Positions 1-5,480 of a DNA stretch of 14,692 nucleotides are shown here, piece after piece. Made by a program: the position numbers and the translations under genes. Each line of letters opens with the position of its first letter. The stretch's first letter is position 1. A model generated the notes under the pieces. The model ran no database searches. It was not told where the DNA came from and was given only the letters and a program-made list of their open reading frames with translations. The stretch is from an uncultured Actinomycetes bacterium (lineage in GTDB: Bacteria; Actinomycetota; Acidimicrobiia; Acidimicrobiales; Acidimicrobilacustridaceae): contig CAMFLJ010000059.1 in assembly GCA_945957335.1 (NCBI GenBank), positions 1 through 14,692 on the forward strand. Direction: 5' to 3'.

Positions 1-344
1 TCGCCCTGGGCTCGCTCCAGTGCGGCACACGTCGCCCGCAGCTCGGAGAGCACGATCTTGGCGGCGCCGCAGTCGGTGTGGTGCATGACCACGACCTTGG
101 TGACCTCGAGCTGGTTCACCGACTTCACGAGCGAGCGCAGCACGTCGTCGGTCACCCGGGCGCCGGCGTTGCGCAGCACGTGGGCGTCGCCGGCCTCGAG
201 GCCGAGGATGGCCAGCGGGTCGATGCGGGCGTCCATGCAGGTCACCACGGCCAGGTGCCGCCGAGGGGGCGCGGCCAGGTGGCCGAGCGAGAAGTCCGAC
301 ACGTAGTCGGCGTTGGCGGAGAGCAGGTCGTCGAAGGCGTCCAC
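1..344 (-). CDS. Beta-carbonic anhydrase, 3' end cut by window edge
   Basis: Beta-class carbonic anhydrase, a zinc enzyme for reversible CO2 hydration in the cytoplasm. Translating the minus strand gives the first zinc motif CMDAR (Cys, then Asp-Arg dyad), then HVLRNAG, and the second zinc motif HHTDCG (His-x-x-Cys). All metal ligands of the family are therefore present before the gene runs off the left edge after about 114 residues. The N-terminus and motifs resemble the small mycobacterial enzyme Rv1284 (recalled, not searched). I chose GTG at 344 because TACGAT ends seven bases before it with no Shine-Dalgarno, and because it gives an N-terminus of the same length as I recall for Rv1284. 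In-frame ATG codons at 353 and 374 are alternatives. Divergent from the Rieske gene. Family call is firm; start is uncertain by 3 to 10 codons. Confidence 0.93.
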   Translation of the reverse strand, partial: MDAFDDLLSANADYVSDFSLGHLAAPPRRHLAVVTCMDARIDPLAILGLEAGDAHVLRNAGARVTDDVLRSLVKSVNQLEVTKVVVMHHTDCGAAKIVLSELRATCAALERAQG

Positions 345-351
345 GGCTCGC

Positions 352-357
352 ATCGTA
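352..357 (-). promoter_or_regulatory. Candidate -10 box, leaderless carbonic anhydrase
   Basis: TACGAT on the minus strand ends seven bases before GTG 344. There is no Shine-Dalgarno. It matches the TANNNT-N6-8-start pattern seen at several other genes in this window. Confidence 0.4.
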
Positions 358-405
358 GGGGCGTCCGGCTCCATCTGACGAAATGCGCTTCGGGAGTCGG
401 TCCCG

Positions 406-753
406 GTGGCTGAGGGCTCGTGGGTCGACGTGGCGGCGGCCGACGACGTGGCGCCGGCGGCCGTCGTGGCCGTGGAGGTCGGCGAGGTCGAGCTGGCCTT
501 GTGGCGCACCGCCGAGGGTGTGCTCTCGGCCTGCGACGCCCGGTGCCCCCACCAGTGGTCGCACCTCGCCGCGGCCGGCGTGGTCGACGGCGAGGAGCTC
601 GTGTGCCTCAGCCACTTCTGGCGCTTCGACACCGAGGGCCACGGCTCGAAGGTGTCGGTGCTGGGCCGCCGCGACGCCAAGGGCGACGTCGCCACCTTCG
701 CCGTGCGCGAGGTCGCCGGGCGCATCGAGGTGCAGGTCGCCGAGCCGTCCTGA
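406..753 (+). CDS. Small Rieske [2Fe-2S] protein
   Basis: Stand-alone Rieske-type iron-sulfur protein of 115 residues, the size of ferredoxin components of aromatic-ring dioxygenases and of NirD-like proteins. The cluster ligands are visible as Cys47-Pro-His49 and, 17 residues later, Cys67-Leu-Ser-His70, followed by FWRF, which resembles the usual C-x-x-H-x-W-x-F ending. Two-electron-centre sequences beyond the Rieske fold are absent, so it should shuttle one electron or act as a redox subunit in the cytoplasm. The GTG start is chosen because GGGAG lies at 392-396, nine bases upstream. No oxygenase or reductase partner gene adjoins it; the divergent carbonic anhydrase and downstream YccA-type gene are unrelated. 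The physiological partner is unknown. A role supplying electrons to the P450 further along is possible but unsupported. Confidence 0.88.
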   Translation: MAEGSWVDVAAADDVAPAAVVAVEVGEVELALWRTAEGVLSACDARCPHQWSHLAAAGVVDGEELVCLSHFWRFDTEGHGSKVSVLGRRDAKGDVATFAVREVAGRIEVQVAEPS

Positions 754-819
754 GCCCCGGGCACCGTTGCCCTCCGCCCCGGGCCAGGGCGGCGACACCG
801 GAAGGTCCCCGGTGATTCC

Positions 820-825
820 TAGACT
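820..825 (+). promoter_or_regulatory. Candidate -10 box for the BaxI/YccA gene
   Basis: TAGACT lies 54 bases before ATG 880, which implies a short leader carrying the GGAGG ribosome site. A 6-bp inverted repeat (CACCGG/CCGGTG, 796-814) sits immediately upstream where a -35 would fall and could be an operator or a terminator for the Rieske gene. Confidence 0.35.
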
Positions 826-879
826 GGCGTGGCGGACCCTCGCAGGCGCACCGTGCGCCCGCCACCGCGGAGGAGCACC

Positions 880-1764
880 ATGCCGGCGAACCCGGTCCTG
901 ACCGACGAGCGGTTCCAGCTCGACGACCCCAACCGGGCCGGCTGGGGTGCACCCGGCACCGCCGGTGCGCCCACCATGCCGCCTCCTGGCGCGCCCACCG
1001 CCCCGCCGCCCGCGGCGGCGCCGGTCGAGCGGGTCAAGCCCATGACCCTCGCCGGCACGCTCACCGCCACCGGCGTGCTCTTCGCCCTCATCGTCGCCGC
1101 CGGCGCCTTCGGCTGGAGCCAGGTCGTGCAGACCTCCCAGTGGGTGCTCGGCAACCAGGTCGTGCCCGAGGGCACCCCCAACGCCGTGCTGCAGAACACC
1201 ACGTCCCTCCCGTGGTGGCTCTGGATCTCCGGCCTGGTGGGCATCGGCTTCGCCTTCCTCGGCATCTTCCGGCCCAAGCTGGCCAAGTTCGGCGCACCGC
1301 TCTACGCCCTCTGCTACGGGGTGGTGCTCGGCGCCATCTCGGCGGTCTACAACAACAGCTTCGACGGCATCGTGGTGCAGGCCGTGCTGGCCACCCTCGG
1401 CGTGTTCCTGGTGATGCTCTTCCTCTACGCCACCCGCATCGTCAAGGTCACGCCCCGCTTCGCGGTCCTCGTGATCGCCGCCACCGGGGGCATCTTCGTG
1501 ATGTACCTCGTCGGCTTCGTGGCCCAGCTCTTCGGGGCGAACATCATGTTCTGGAACCAGCCGTCGCCCATCGGCATCGGCATCAGCGTGGTGATCGTCA
1601 TCGTGGCGGCGCTGAACCTGGCCCTCGACTTCGACTTCATCGAGCGGGCGGTCAAGGCCCAGGCCCCGGCCTACATGGAGTGGACCGCCGCCCTCGGCGT
1701 CACCGTCACCATCGTGTGGCTCTACCTCGAGATGCTTCGCCTGCTGGCCCTCCTGCGCCGGTAG
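880..1764 (+). CDS. Bax inhibitor-1/YccA family membrane protein
   Basis: Integral membrane protein of 294 residues in the actinobacterial BaxI/YccA branch. The first 50 or so residues are hydrophilic and very rich in Pro and Ala, and are probably cytoplasmic. The rest is a run of about seven hydrophobic helices with family landmarks: MTLAGTLTATGVL before helix 1, GAPLYALCYGVVLGAIS, ATRIVKVTPRF, ALNLALDFDFIE and YMEWTAALGVTVTIVWLYLE near the end. Relatives are studied as putative Ca2+/H+ leak channels or as modulators of FtsH proteolysis, but function in actinobacteria is not settled. Start ATG 880 is preferred to in-frame GTG 829 because GGAGG at 869-873 is well placed and the homologous region begins after it. 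It appears to be a single-gene unit followed by a small hairpin. Confidence 0.93.
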   Translation: MPANPVLTDERFQLDDPNRAGWGAPGTAGAPTMPPPGAPTAPPPAAAPVERVKPMTLAGTLTATGVLFALIVAAGAFGWSQVVQTSQWVLGNQVVPEGTPNAVLQNTTSLPWWLWISGLVGIGFAFLGIFRPKLAKFGAPLYALCYGVVLGAISAVYNNSFDGIVVQAVLATLGVFLVMLFLYATRIVKVTPRFAVLVIAATGGIFVMYLVGFVAQLFGANIMFWNQPSPIGIGISVVIVIVAALNLALDFDFIERAVKAQAPAYMEWTAALGVTVTIVWLYLEMLRLLALLRR

Positions 1765-1771
1765 GTCTGCC

Positions 1772-1786
1772 CCACACCCGGTGTGG
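1772..1786 (+). terminator. Small hairpin after the BaxI/YccA gene
   Basis: CCACAC-CCG-GTGTGG forms a 6-bp stem with a 3-base loop, seven bases after the stop codon. No T-run follows, so terminator function is tentative. Confidence 0.35.
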
Positions 1787-1805
1787 CCCGGGCCGGCGGG
1801 AGGAA

Positions 1806-1849
1806 TACCCGTCGGCCCACCACCGTTGTGATACCCGCAGGGGTACCCG
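1806..1849 (+). promoter_or_regulatory. TACCCG cluster with TACCC-N4-GGGTA palindrome, CsoR-like operator candidate
   Basis: TACCCG occurs three times (1806, 1832, 1844) just upstream of the thioredoxin gene. The middle copy forms an inverted repeat, TACCC-GCAG-GGGTA, at 1832-1845. Short TA-flanked C/G-tract palindromes of this kind are typical of operators of the CsoR/RcnR/CstR repressor family, which sense Cu(I), Ni or reactive sulfur. That family assignment is inference; no such regulator gene is present in the window. Confidence 0.4.
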
Positions 1850-1886
1850 GTCGGCGGGTCTCCGCTCTCGCAGAAGGACGTGACCC

Positions 1887-2285
1887 ATGGCCACCGTGGC
1901 CCTCACCAAGGACAGCTTCGAGCAGACCATCGAGGACAACGACATCGTCCTCATCGACTTCTGGGCGTCGTGGTGCGGTCCGTGCCGGGCCTTCGCCCCG
2001 GTGTTCGAGAAGGTCTCCGAGGCCCACCCCGGCGTGGTGTTCGCCAAGGTCGACACCGAGGCCGAGCAGGAGCTGGCCGCCAGCTTCCGCATCCAGTCGA
2101 TCCCGACCCTTATGGCCGTGCGGGACAAGATCGTGCTCTACAGCCAGCCCGGCGCGCTGCCCGAGGACGCCCTCGAGAGCATCGTCAGCCAGATCCAGGA
2201 GCTCGACATGGAGGCCATCCGGGCCGAGATCGCCGAGGCCGAGGCCGGTCACGCCCACGAGCACGGGCCCGACTGCCAGCACTGA
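1887..2285 (+). CDS. Thioredoxin with His/Cys-containing C-terminal tail
   Basis: Thioredoxin of 132 residues, a cytoplasmic dithiol reductant. The active site is Trp29-Cys30-Gly-Pro-Cys33 in the classic FWASWCGPC context, with the buried Asp24 before it and the cis-proline loop (SIPTL) in the second half. Canonical thioredoxins are about 105-110 residues. Here an extra acidic helix is followed by a tail, HAHEHGPDCQH, containing four His and one Cys, which looks able to bind metal. ATG 1887 is supported by GAAGG nine bases upstream. It stands alone between two hairpins, with a possible CsoR-type operator in front. I infer a specialised redox role, perhaps linked to copper or reactive sulfur stress, but the sequence shows only the fold, the active site and the tail. 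Confidence 0.93.
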   Translation: MATVALTKDSFEQTIEDNDIVLIDFWASWCGPCRAFAPVFEKVSEAHPGVVFAKVDTEAEQELAASFRIQSIPTLMAVRDKIVLYSQPGALPEDALESIVSQIQELDMEAIRAEIAEAEAGHAHEHGPDCQH

Positions 2286-2292
2286 CCCTCCC

Positions 2293-2320
2293 GCTCCGGG
2301 GCCGACGCCGGCCCCGGGGC
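2293..2320 (+). terminator. Strong hairpin after thioredoxin
   Basis: A 12-bp stem (2293-2304 with 2309-2320, one G-U pair) with loop ACGC lies eight bases after the thioredoxin stop. GC-rich and without a clear T-run, as is usual in this kind of genome. It should separate the thioredoxin unit from the YqgE-MFS unit. Confidence 0.65.
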
Positions 2321-2321
2321 G

Positions 2322-2330
2322 TGCCATCAT
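2322..2330 (+). promoter_or_regulatory. Candidate extended -10, leaderless YqgE transcript
   Basis: TGC-CATCAT follows the hairpin directly and ends eight bases before ATG 2339, with no Shine-Dalgarno in between. The CATCAT hexamer is a weak match to TANNNT (C in first place). Confidence 0.3.
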
Positions 2331-2338
2331 CGCCGGCG

Positions 2339-2968
2339 ATGCCCCCCGAGTCCCTCGCCGGCCGCCTGCTGGTGGCGACGCCCGTCATCGGCGACCCGAA
2401 CTTCCACCGGTCGGTGGTGTTCCTGCTCGACCACGGCGACAGCGGGGCCCTGGGCGTGGTGATCAACCGCCCGACCGACGTCGACCTCGACGAGTCCCTG
2501 CCGGGCTGGGACGAGCTCGCTCCCGCCCCGAGCGTCGTGTTCGTGGGCGGGCCGGTGGAGCAGTCCGGGGCCATCGGGCTCGGCCGCCTGGCCCCCGGCA
2601 CGCCGCTGCCGCTCCCGGCCGCCGACGGCGTCGGTGACGATGCCGACGAGGAGGAGGGCGACGACGGGCCGTGGAGCCCCGTGCTCAGCGCCCTCGGCAG
2701 CGTCGGCCCCATCGCCACCGTGGACCTGACCCGCGACCCGCTCGACGCCGTGGGCATCGACGCGGTGCGGGTGTTCGTCGGCTACGCCGGTTGGGGCCCC
2801 GGCCAGCTCGAGGGGGAGCTGGCCCAGGAGGCCTGGGTGGTGGCCGACGCCCGACCCGCCGACCTGTGGTCGGCCGACCCCGAGGGCCTCTGGGAGCGCG
2901 TGCTGCGCCGGCAGGGCGGCACCACCGCGTGGCTGTCGCTGTACCCCCTCGACCCCTCCGGCAACTGA
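2339..2968 (+). CDS. YqgE/AlgH family protein
   Basis: Cytoplasmic protein of 209 residues in the YqgE/AlgH family (DUF179). Visible landmarks are SLAGRLLVATPVIGDPNFHRS at the start, then VVFLLDHGDSGALGVVINRP, VFVGGPVEQ and, in the second half, VRVFVGYAGWGPGQLEGEL, all characteristic of the family. Biochemical function is not established; AlgH was once proposed as an alginate regulator and structures exist without a clear activity. Usual length is about 185-190; the excess is an acidic insert (DDADEEEGDD) between the GGPVEQ region and the second half. ATG 2339 matches the family start; GTG 2321 is in frame but would sit inside the predicted promoter. The downstream MFS gene begins one base after the stop, so the two are probably translationally coupled. 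Confidence 0.93.
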   Translation: MPPESLAGRLLVATPVIGDPNFHRSVVFLLDHGDSGALGVVINRPTDVDLDESLPGWDELAPAPSVVFVGGPVEQSGAIGLGRLAPGTPLPLPAADGVGDDADEEEGDDGPWSPVLSALGSVGPIATVDLTRDPLDAVGIDAVRVFVGYAGWGPGQLEGELAQEAWVVADARPADLWSADPEGLWERVLRRQGGTTAWLSLYPLDPSGN

Positions 2969-2969
2969 G

Positions 2970-4241
2970 GTGGCGCGCCCGCGCATCCTCGCCGCCGACC
3001 ACGACCCCGAGGTCCGGCGCCACCTGCCCCTGCTGATCGGGGGCCGGTTCTCGTCCAACCTGCTGCTGCGATACCCGGCGCCCTTCCTCGGCGTCATCGC
3101 CACGGGCCTGGGCACCTCGGTCGGGGTGATGGGCCTGGCCCTCAGCGCCGGCGAGTTCGCCGGGCTGGCCGCCCCTGCGGTGGGCCGCGCCGCCGACCGG
3201 CGCGGCGCCCGGACCGCCATGAGCGTCGGCCTGTCGCTCGTCACCGTCGGGGCCCTGATGGCCGCGGCCGCCCCGGTGGTCGTGGTGTTCGCGGTGGCGA
3301 TGGTGGTGGTGCAGCTCTCGAAGGTCTCCTTCGACGCCGCCACCACGTCGTGGATCGCCGACCGGGTGCCCTTCCGCCGCCGGGCCGAGGTCACCGGCCT
3401 GGTCGAGACCTCGTGGGCGCTGGCCCTCCTCGTGGGCATCCCGTCGCTCGGCCTGCTGGTCGACCGGGCCGGGTGGCGGTGGGGCTTCGTGGTGATCGCC
3501 GTGCTGTGCGGGCTCGCCGCGGTGGGCGTGCGCCGCCGCATCCCGCCCTCGACCGGACACGGCGGGGGAGAGCTCCACCCCGACGCCCTGCTCGACGAGG
3601 CCCTCGGGGGACCCGCCGGGCCGGCGGTCACCGCCGCGGTGGCCGACGCCCCGCCGGCCGAGCCGGGCCGGGCGTGGTGGCGGATGCCGGCCCGCTCGGC
3701 GCTCACGCTGGCGTGCGTGGCCCTGCTGATGGGTGCGGTGCAGCTGGTGGTGGTGGTCGAGGGCGTGTGGTTCGAGGACGCGTTCGGCTTCTCGACGGCC
3801 CGCATCGGCGGGGCGGTGCTGTTCATCGGCATCGCCGAGCTGATCGGCTCGCTGGGCTCGTCGCGCCTCACCGACCGGGTGGGCAAGCGGCGCTCGATGG
3901 TGCTGGGCGCGCTGGTGATGATGCCGGCGATGGCGTCGCTGGGGCTGGTCGGGTCGCACGCCGCGGTCGGCATCGCCGTGGTGGCCGTGGGCACCCTCGG
4001 CTTCGAGTACGCCCTGGTGTCGGCGTTCCCGCTGGTGGCCGAGCTCGACACCGCGGCCCGGGGCACCATGTTCACGTTCATGCTGGCCGCCGGCACCGCG
4101 ATGCGCGGCGTGGCCGACGCGGTGGGCGCCACGCTCTACGACCGGGGCGGCATCGGGGTGGTCGGTCTCACCTCGGCCGCGCTGGTGGCGGTGGTGCTGG
4201 TGCTGCTCGCCGTCGTCGTGCGCGAGCCCGTCCGGGCCTGA
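2970..4241 (+). CDS. MFS transporter
   Basis: Major facilitator superfamily permease of 423 residues with a twelve-helix pattern in two halves. The family loop motif appears in both: GRAADRRGAR at 72-81 and DRVGKRR at 302-308. A long hydrophilic central loop (roughly 190-245, Pro/Ala/Gly-rich) separates the halves. Substrate cannot be read from the sequence; drug or metabolite efflux is the common guess. The GTG start one base after the YqgE stop implies translational coupling; I see no separate Shine-Dalgarno. It ends in a hairpin that includes its own stop codon and that of the convergent small gene. Pairing of YqgE with an MFS permease is not something I recognise. Confidence 0.9.
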   Translation: MARPRILAADHDPEVRRHLPLLIGGRFSSNLLLRYPAPFLGVIATGLGTSVGVMGLALSAGEFAGLAAPAVGRAADRRGARTAMSVGLSLVTVGALMAAAAPVVVVFAVAMVVVQLSKVSFDAATTSWIADRVPFRRRAEVTGLVETSWALALLVGIPSLGLLVDRAGWRWGFVVIAVLCGLAAVGVRRRIPPSTGHGGGELHPDALLDEALGGPAGPAVTAAVADAPPAEPGRAWWRMPARSALTLACVALLMGAVQLVVVVEGVWFEDAFGFSTARIGGAVLFIGIAELIGSLGSSRLTDRVGKRRSMVLGALVMMPAMASLGLVGSHAAVGIAVVAVGTLGFEYALVSAFPLVAELDTAARGTMFTFMLAAGTAMRGVADAVGATLYDRGGIGVVGLTSAALVAVVLVLLAVVVREPVRA

Positions 4242-4273
4242 GCCGATCCCGGGTCGAGGCGTCGGGTCAGGCC
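4235..4273. terminator. Bidirectional hairpin spanning both convergent stop codons
   Basis: GGCCTGA (4235-4241) pairs with TCAGGCC (4267-4273); after one G-G mismatch CCGA (4243-4246) pairs with TCGG (4262-4265). The TGA of the MFS gene and the TGA of the opposing gene are themselves in the stem, so one element can serve both directions. Confidence 0.5.
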
Positions 4274-4506
4274 GACCGGGGGCCCCGGTTGCGCCACGCC
4301 TTCACGAGGATGGTGGTGAACACCACCAGGATCACGAGGGCGGCGATGGCGAGGGGCAGCCCGGTGCCGCGGCCGGTGGTCGAGTCGTCGAGCGGCTTCT
4401 GCTGCTGCTGGACGAACCCCATGCCCGGAGCGGTGCCGTTGGGGCCGACCAGGGTGGTGGAGGTGCCGCCGATGACGACGGTGGTGGTGGTGCTCTCGTC
4501 GGCCAC
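4267..4506 (-). CDS. Small Thr-rich single-pass membrane protein, unknown function
   Basis: Predicted 79-residue protein that I do not recognise. The N-terminal 45 residues are hydrophilic and Thr-rich (ESTTTTVV, GTSTT), include QQQQ, and have no signal peptide. One hydrophobic helix follows (GLPLAIAALVILVVFTTILV), then a short basic end KAWRNRGPRSA. The charge pattern suggests the N-terminus outside and the C-terminus inside. Codon third positions are almost all G or C, like the neighbours, which supports reality. GTG 4506 is chosen because TACGGT ends six bases before it; the frame stays open to 4830 but that part is antisense to the L,D-transpeptidase gene. It is divergent from that cell-wall gene, so an envelope role is plausible, but this is inference only. 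Confidence 0.62.
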   Translation of the reverse strand: MADESTTTTVVIGGTSTTLVGPNGTAPGMGFVQQQQKPLDDSTTGRGTGLPLAIAALVILVVFTTILVKAWRNRGPRSA

Positions 4507-4512
4507 GTCGAC

Positions 4513-4518
4513 ACCGTA
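4513..4518 (-). promoter_or_regulatory. Candidate -10 box, leaderless small membrane protein gene
   Basis: TACGGT on the minus strand is followed by six bases and GTG 4506, without a Shine-Dalgarno. This fits leaderless transcription and decides the start. Confidence 0.4.
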
Positions 4519-4584
4519 GGCGGCCGGGGCGCGGTGGCCGCAGGCGGGCCGTTCGCCCCATGGCGACCGAGCGGGTGCCTCTGC

Positions 4585-4590
4585 GACACT
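4585..4590 (+). promoter_or_regulatory. Candidate -10 box, leaderless L,D-transpeptidase gene
   Basis: GACACT ends seven bases before ATG 4598 and no Shine-Dalgarno is present. It favours ATG 4598 over the adjacent GTG 4595. Confidence 0.35.
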
Positions 4591-4597
4591 GAGCGTG

Positions 4598-5386
4598 ATG
4601 TCACCACCCCGTTCCGTGCACCGGGCGCGCCGCGCCCCGCTCTTCGCCGCCCTGGTGGCGCTGGGCGTGGTGGCCGCGGCCTGCGGCTCCGGGGGCGGCG
4701 GGGCCGAGCCCGCGCCACCCACCACGGCGGCGCCCCCGACCACCAGCGCACCGACCACCACCTCCACCACGGCCGCCCCGACCACGACCACCACCACGCC
4801 TCCACCGGTGGGCACGCCCACCGAGGCCACCGCGCCCGGCGACGAGGGGCCGCAGGTGCTGGCCCTGCAGCAGCGCCTCTACGACCTCGGCTACTTCCTC
4901 GACGGGGTCACCGGCACCTACGACGCCTCGACCGCGCACGCGGTGATGGCGTTCCAGAAGCAGCACGGCCTCGGCCGTGACGGCGTGGCGGGCGCCGACA
5001 CCGTGGTGGCCCTGGCCTGGGCCTCGAAGGTGGCCCCCACCCAGGGCGACGACGCCCACCTCGAGGTGAGCCTCGCCGACCAGGTGCTGGTGGTGGTCGA
5101 CGGCCAGGGGGGCGCGGTGGCCGTGAACGCCACCACCGGCAAGGCCTCCACCCCCACACCGCCGGGCACCTACTCGGTGTTCCGGCAGGTGAACGAATGG
5201 GACCCGGGCCCCAATGGCTCGCTCTACCGGCCCAAGTACTTCAACGGCGGCATCGCCGTGCACGGCGGCCCTCCCGTGATCGCCACCCCCGCCAGCCACG
5301 GCTGCGTCCGGGTGCCGAACTCGGCCGTCGACTGGCTGTGGTCGGCCGGGCTGGCGCCCGTCGGCATCCGCGTCGTCGTCTACTGA
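4598..5386 (+). CDS. L,D-transpeptidase lipoprotein with peptidoglycan-binding domain
   Basis: Secreted cell-wall enzyme of 262 residues. Domains in order: a signal peptide with basic start and hydrophobic core ending VVAAAC, so Cys29 is a likely lipidation site (Ala rather than Leu at -3); a Thr/Pro-rich linker at about 38-72; a PG_binding_1 domain (GPQVLALQQRLYDLGYF through MAFQKQHGLGRDGVAG); and a YkuD catalytic domain at about 150-262. The YkuD signature is complete: His222-Gly, then Ser233-His234-Gly-Cys236-Val-Arg238, with Cys236 the nucleophile. The family makes 3-3 peptidoglycan crosslinks or attaches proteins to the wall. It resembles the single-domain-plus-PGB type rather than mycobacterial LdtMt2. 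ATG 4598 is preferred to GTG 4595. Divergent from a small membrane protein gene. Confidence 0.94.
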   Translation: MSPPRSVHRARRAPLFAALVALGVVAAACGSGGGGAEPAPPTTAAPPTTSAPTTTSTTAAPTTTTTTPPPVGTPTEATAPGDEGPQVLALQQRLYDLGYFLDGVTGTYDASTAHAVMAFQKQHGLGRDGVAGADTVVALAWASKVAPTQGDDAHLEVSLADQVLVVVDGQGGAVAVNATTGKASTPTPPGTYSVFRQVNEWDPGPNGSLYRPKYFNGGIAVHGGPPVIATPASHGCVRVPNSAVDWLWSAGLAPVGIRVVVY

Positions 5387-5393
5387 CCGCTCG

Positions 5394-5423
5394 CCCTCCG
5401 GTGGTTCGGGGGCCGGCCGAGGG
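5394..5423 (+). terminator. Weak bulged hairpin after L,D-transpeptidase
   Basis: CCCTC-CGG pairs with CCG-(gcc)-GAGGG across a G-rich loop, eight bases after the stop codon. The bulge makes this a low-confidence terminator. Confidence 0.3.
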
Positions 5424-5451
5424 GATGGCCGGGGGAGGGGTGGGAGGCCGG

Positions 5452-5457
5452 TACGAT
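5452..5457 (+). promoter_or_regulatory. Candidate -10 box for the helicase gene
   Basis: TACGAT lies 23 bases before ATG 5481. Transcription starting about seven bases downstream would give a leader of under 20 nt. No Shine-Dalgarno precedes the ATG. Confidence 0.35.
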
Positions 5458-5480
5458 CGGCGGCTCACCCCCTCACTGCG

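Noticed and set aside
406..753. Rieske protein as the alpha subunit of a ring-hydroxylating dioxygenase
   Set aside because: At 115 residues it lacks the catalytic mononuclear-iron domain; it can only be a small Rieske carrier or subunit.
829..879. GTG 829 as start of the BaxI/YccA gene
   Set aside because: ATG 880 has GGAGG at a proper distance, and the extra residues would be Arg/Pro-rich without family support.
2327..4132. 601-residue open frame on the minus strand
   Set aside because: It is antisense to YqgE and the MFS gene, which both have clear family motifs. Its translation is low-complexity Ser/Thr/Arg/Ala sequence, typical of high-GC shadow frames.
4507..4830. Longer version of the small membrane protein gene
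   Set aside because: The extension is antisense to the L,D-transpeptidase gene and reads as poly-Val/Gly from the Thr-rich linker; GTG 4506 has a -10-like box.
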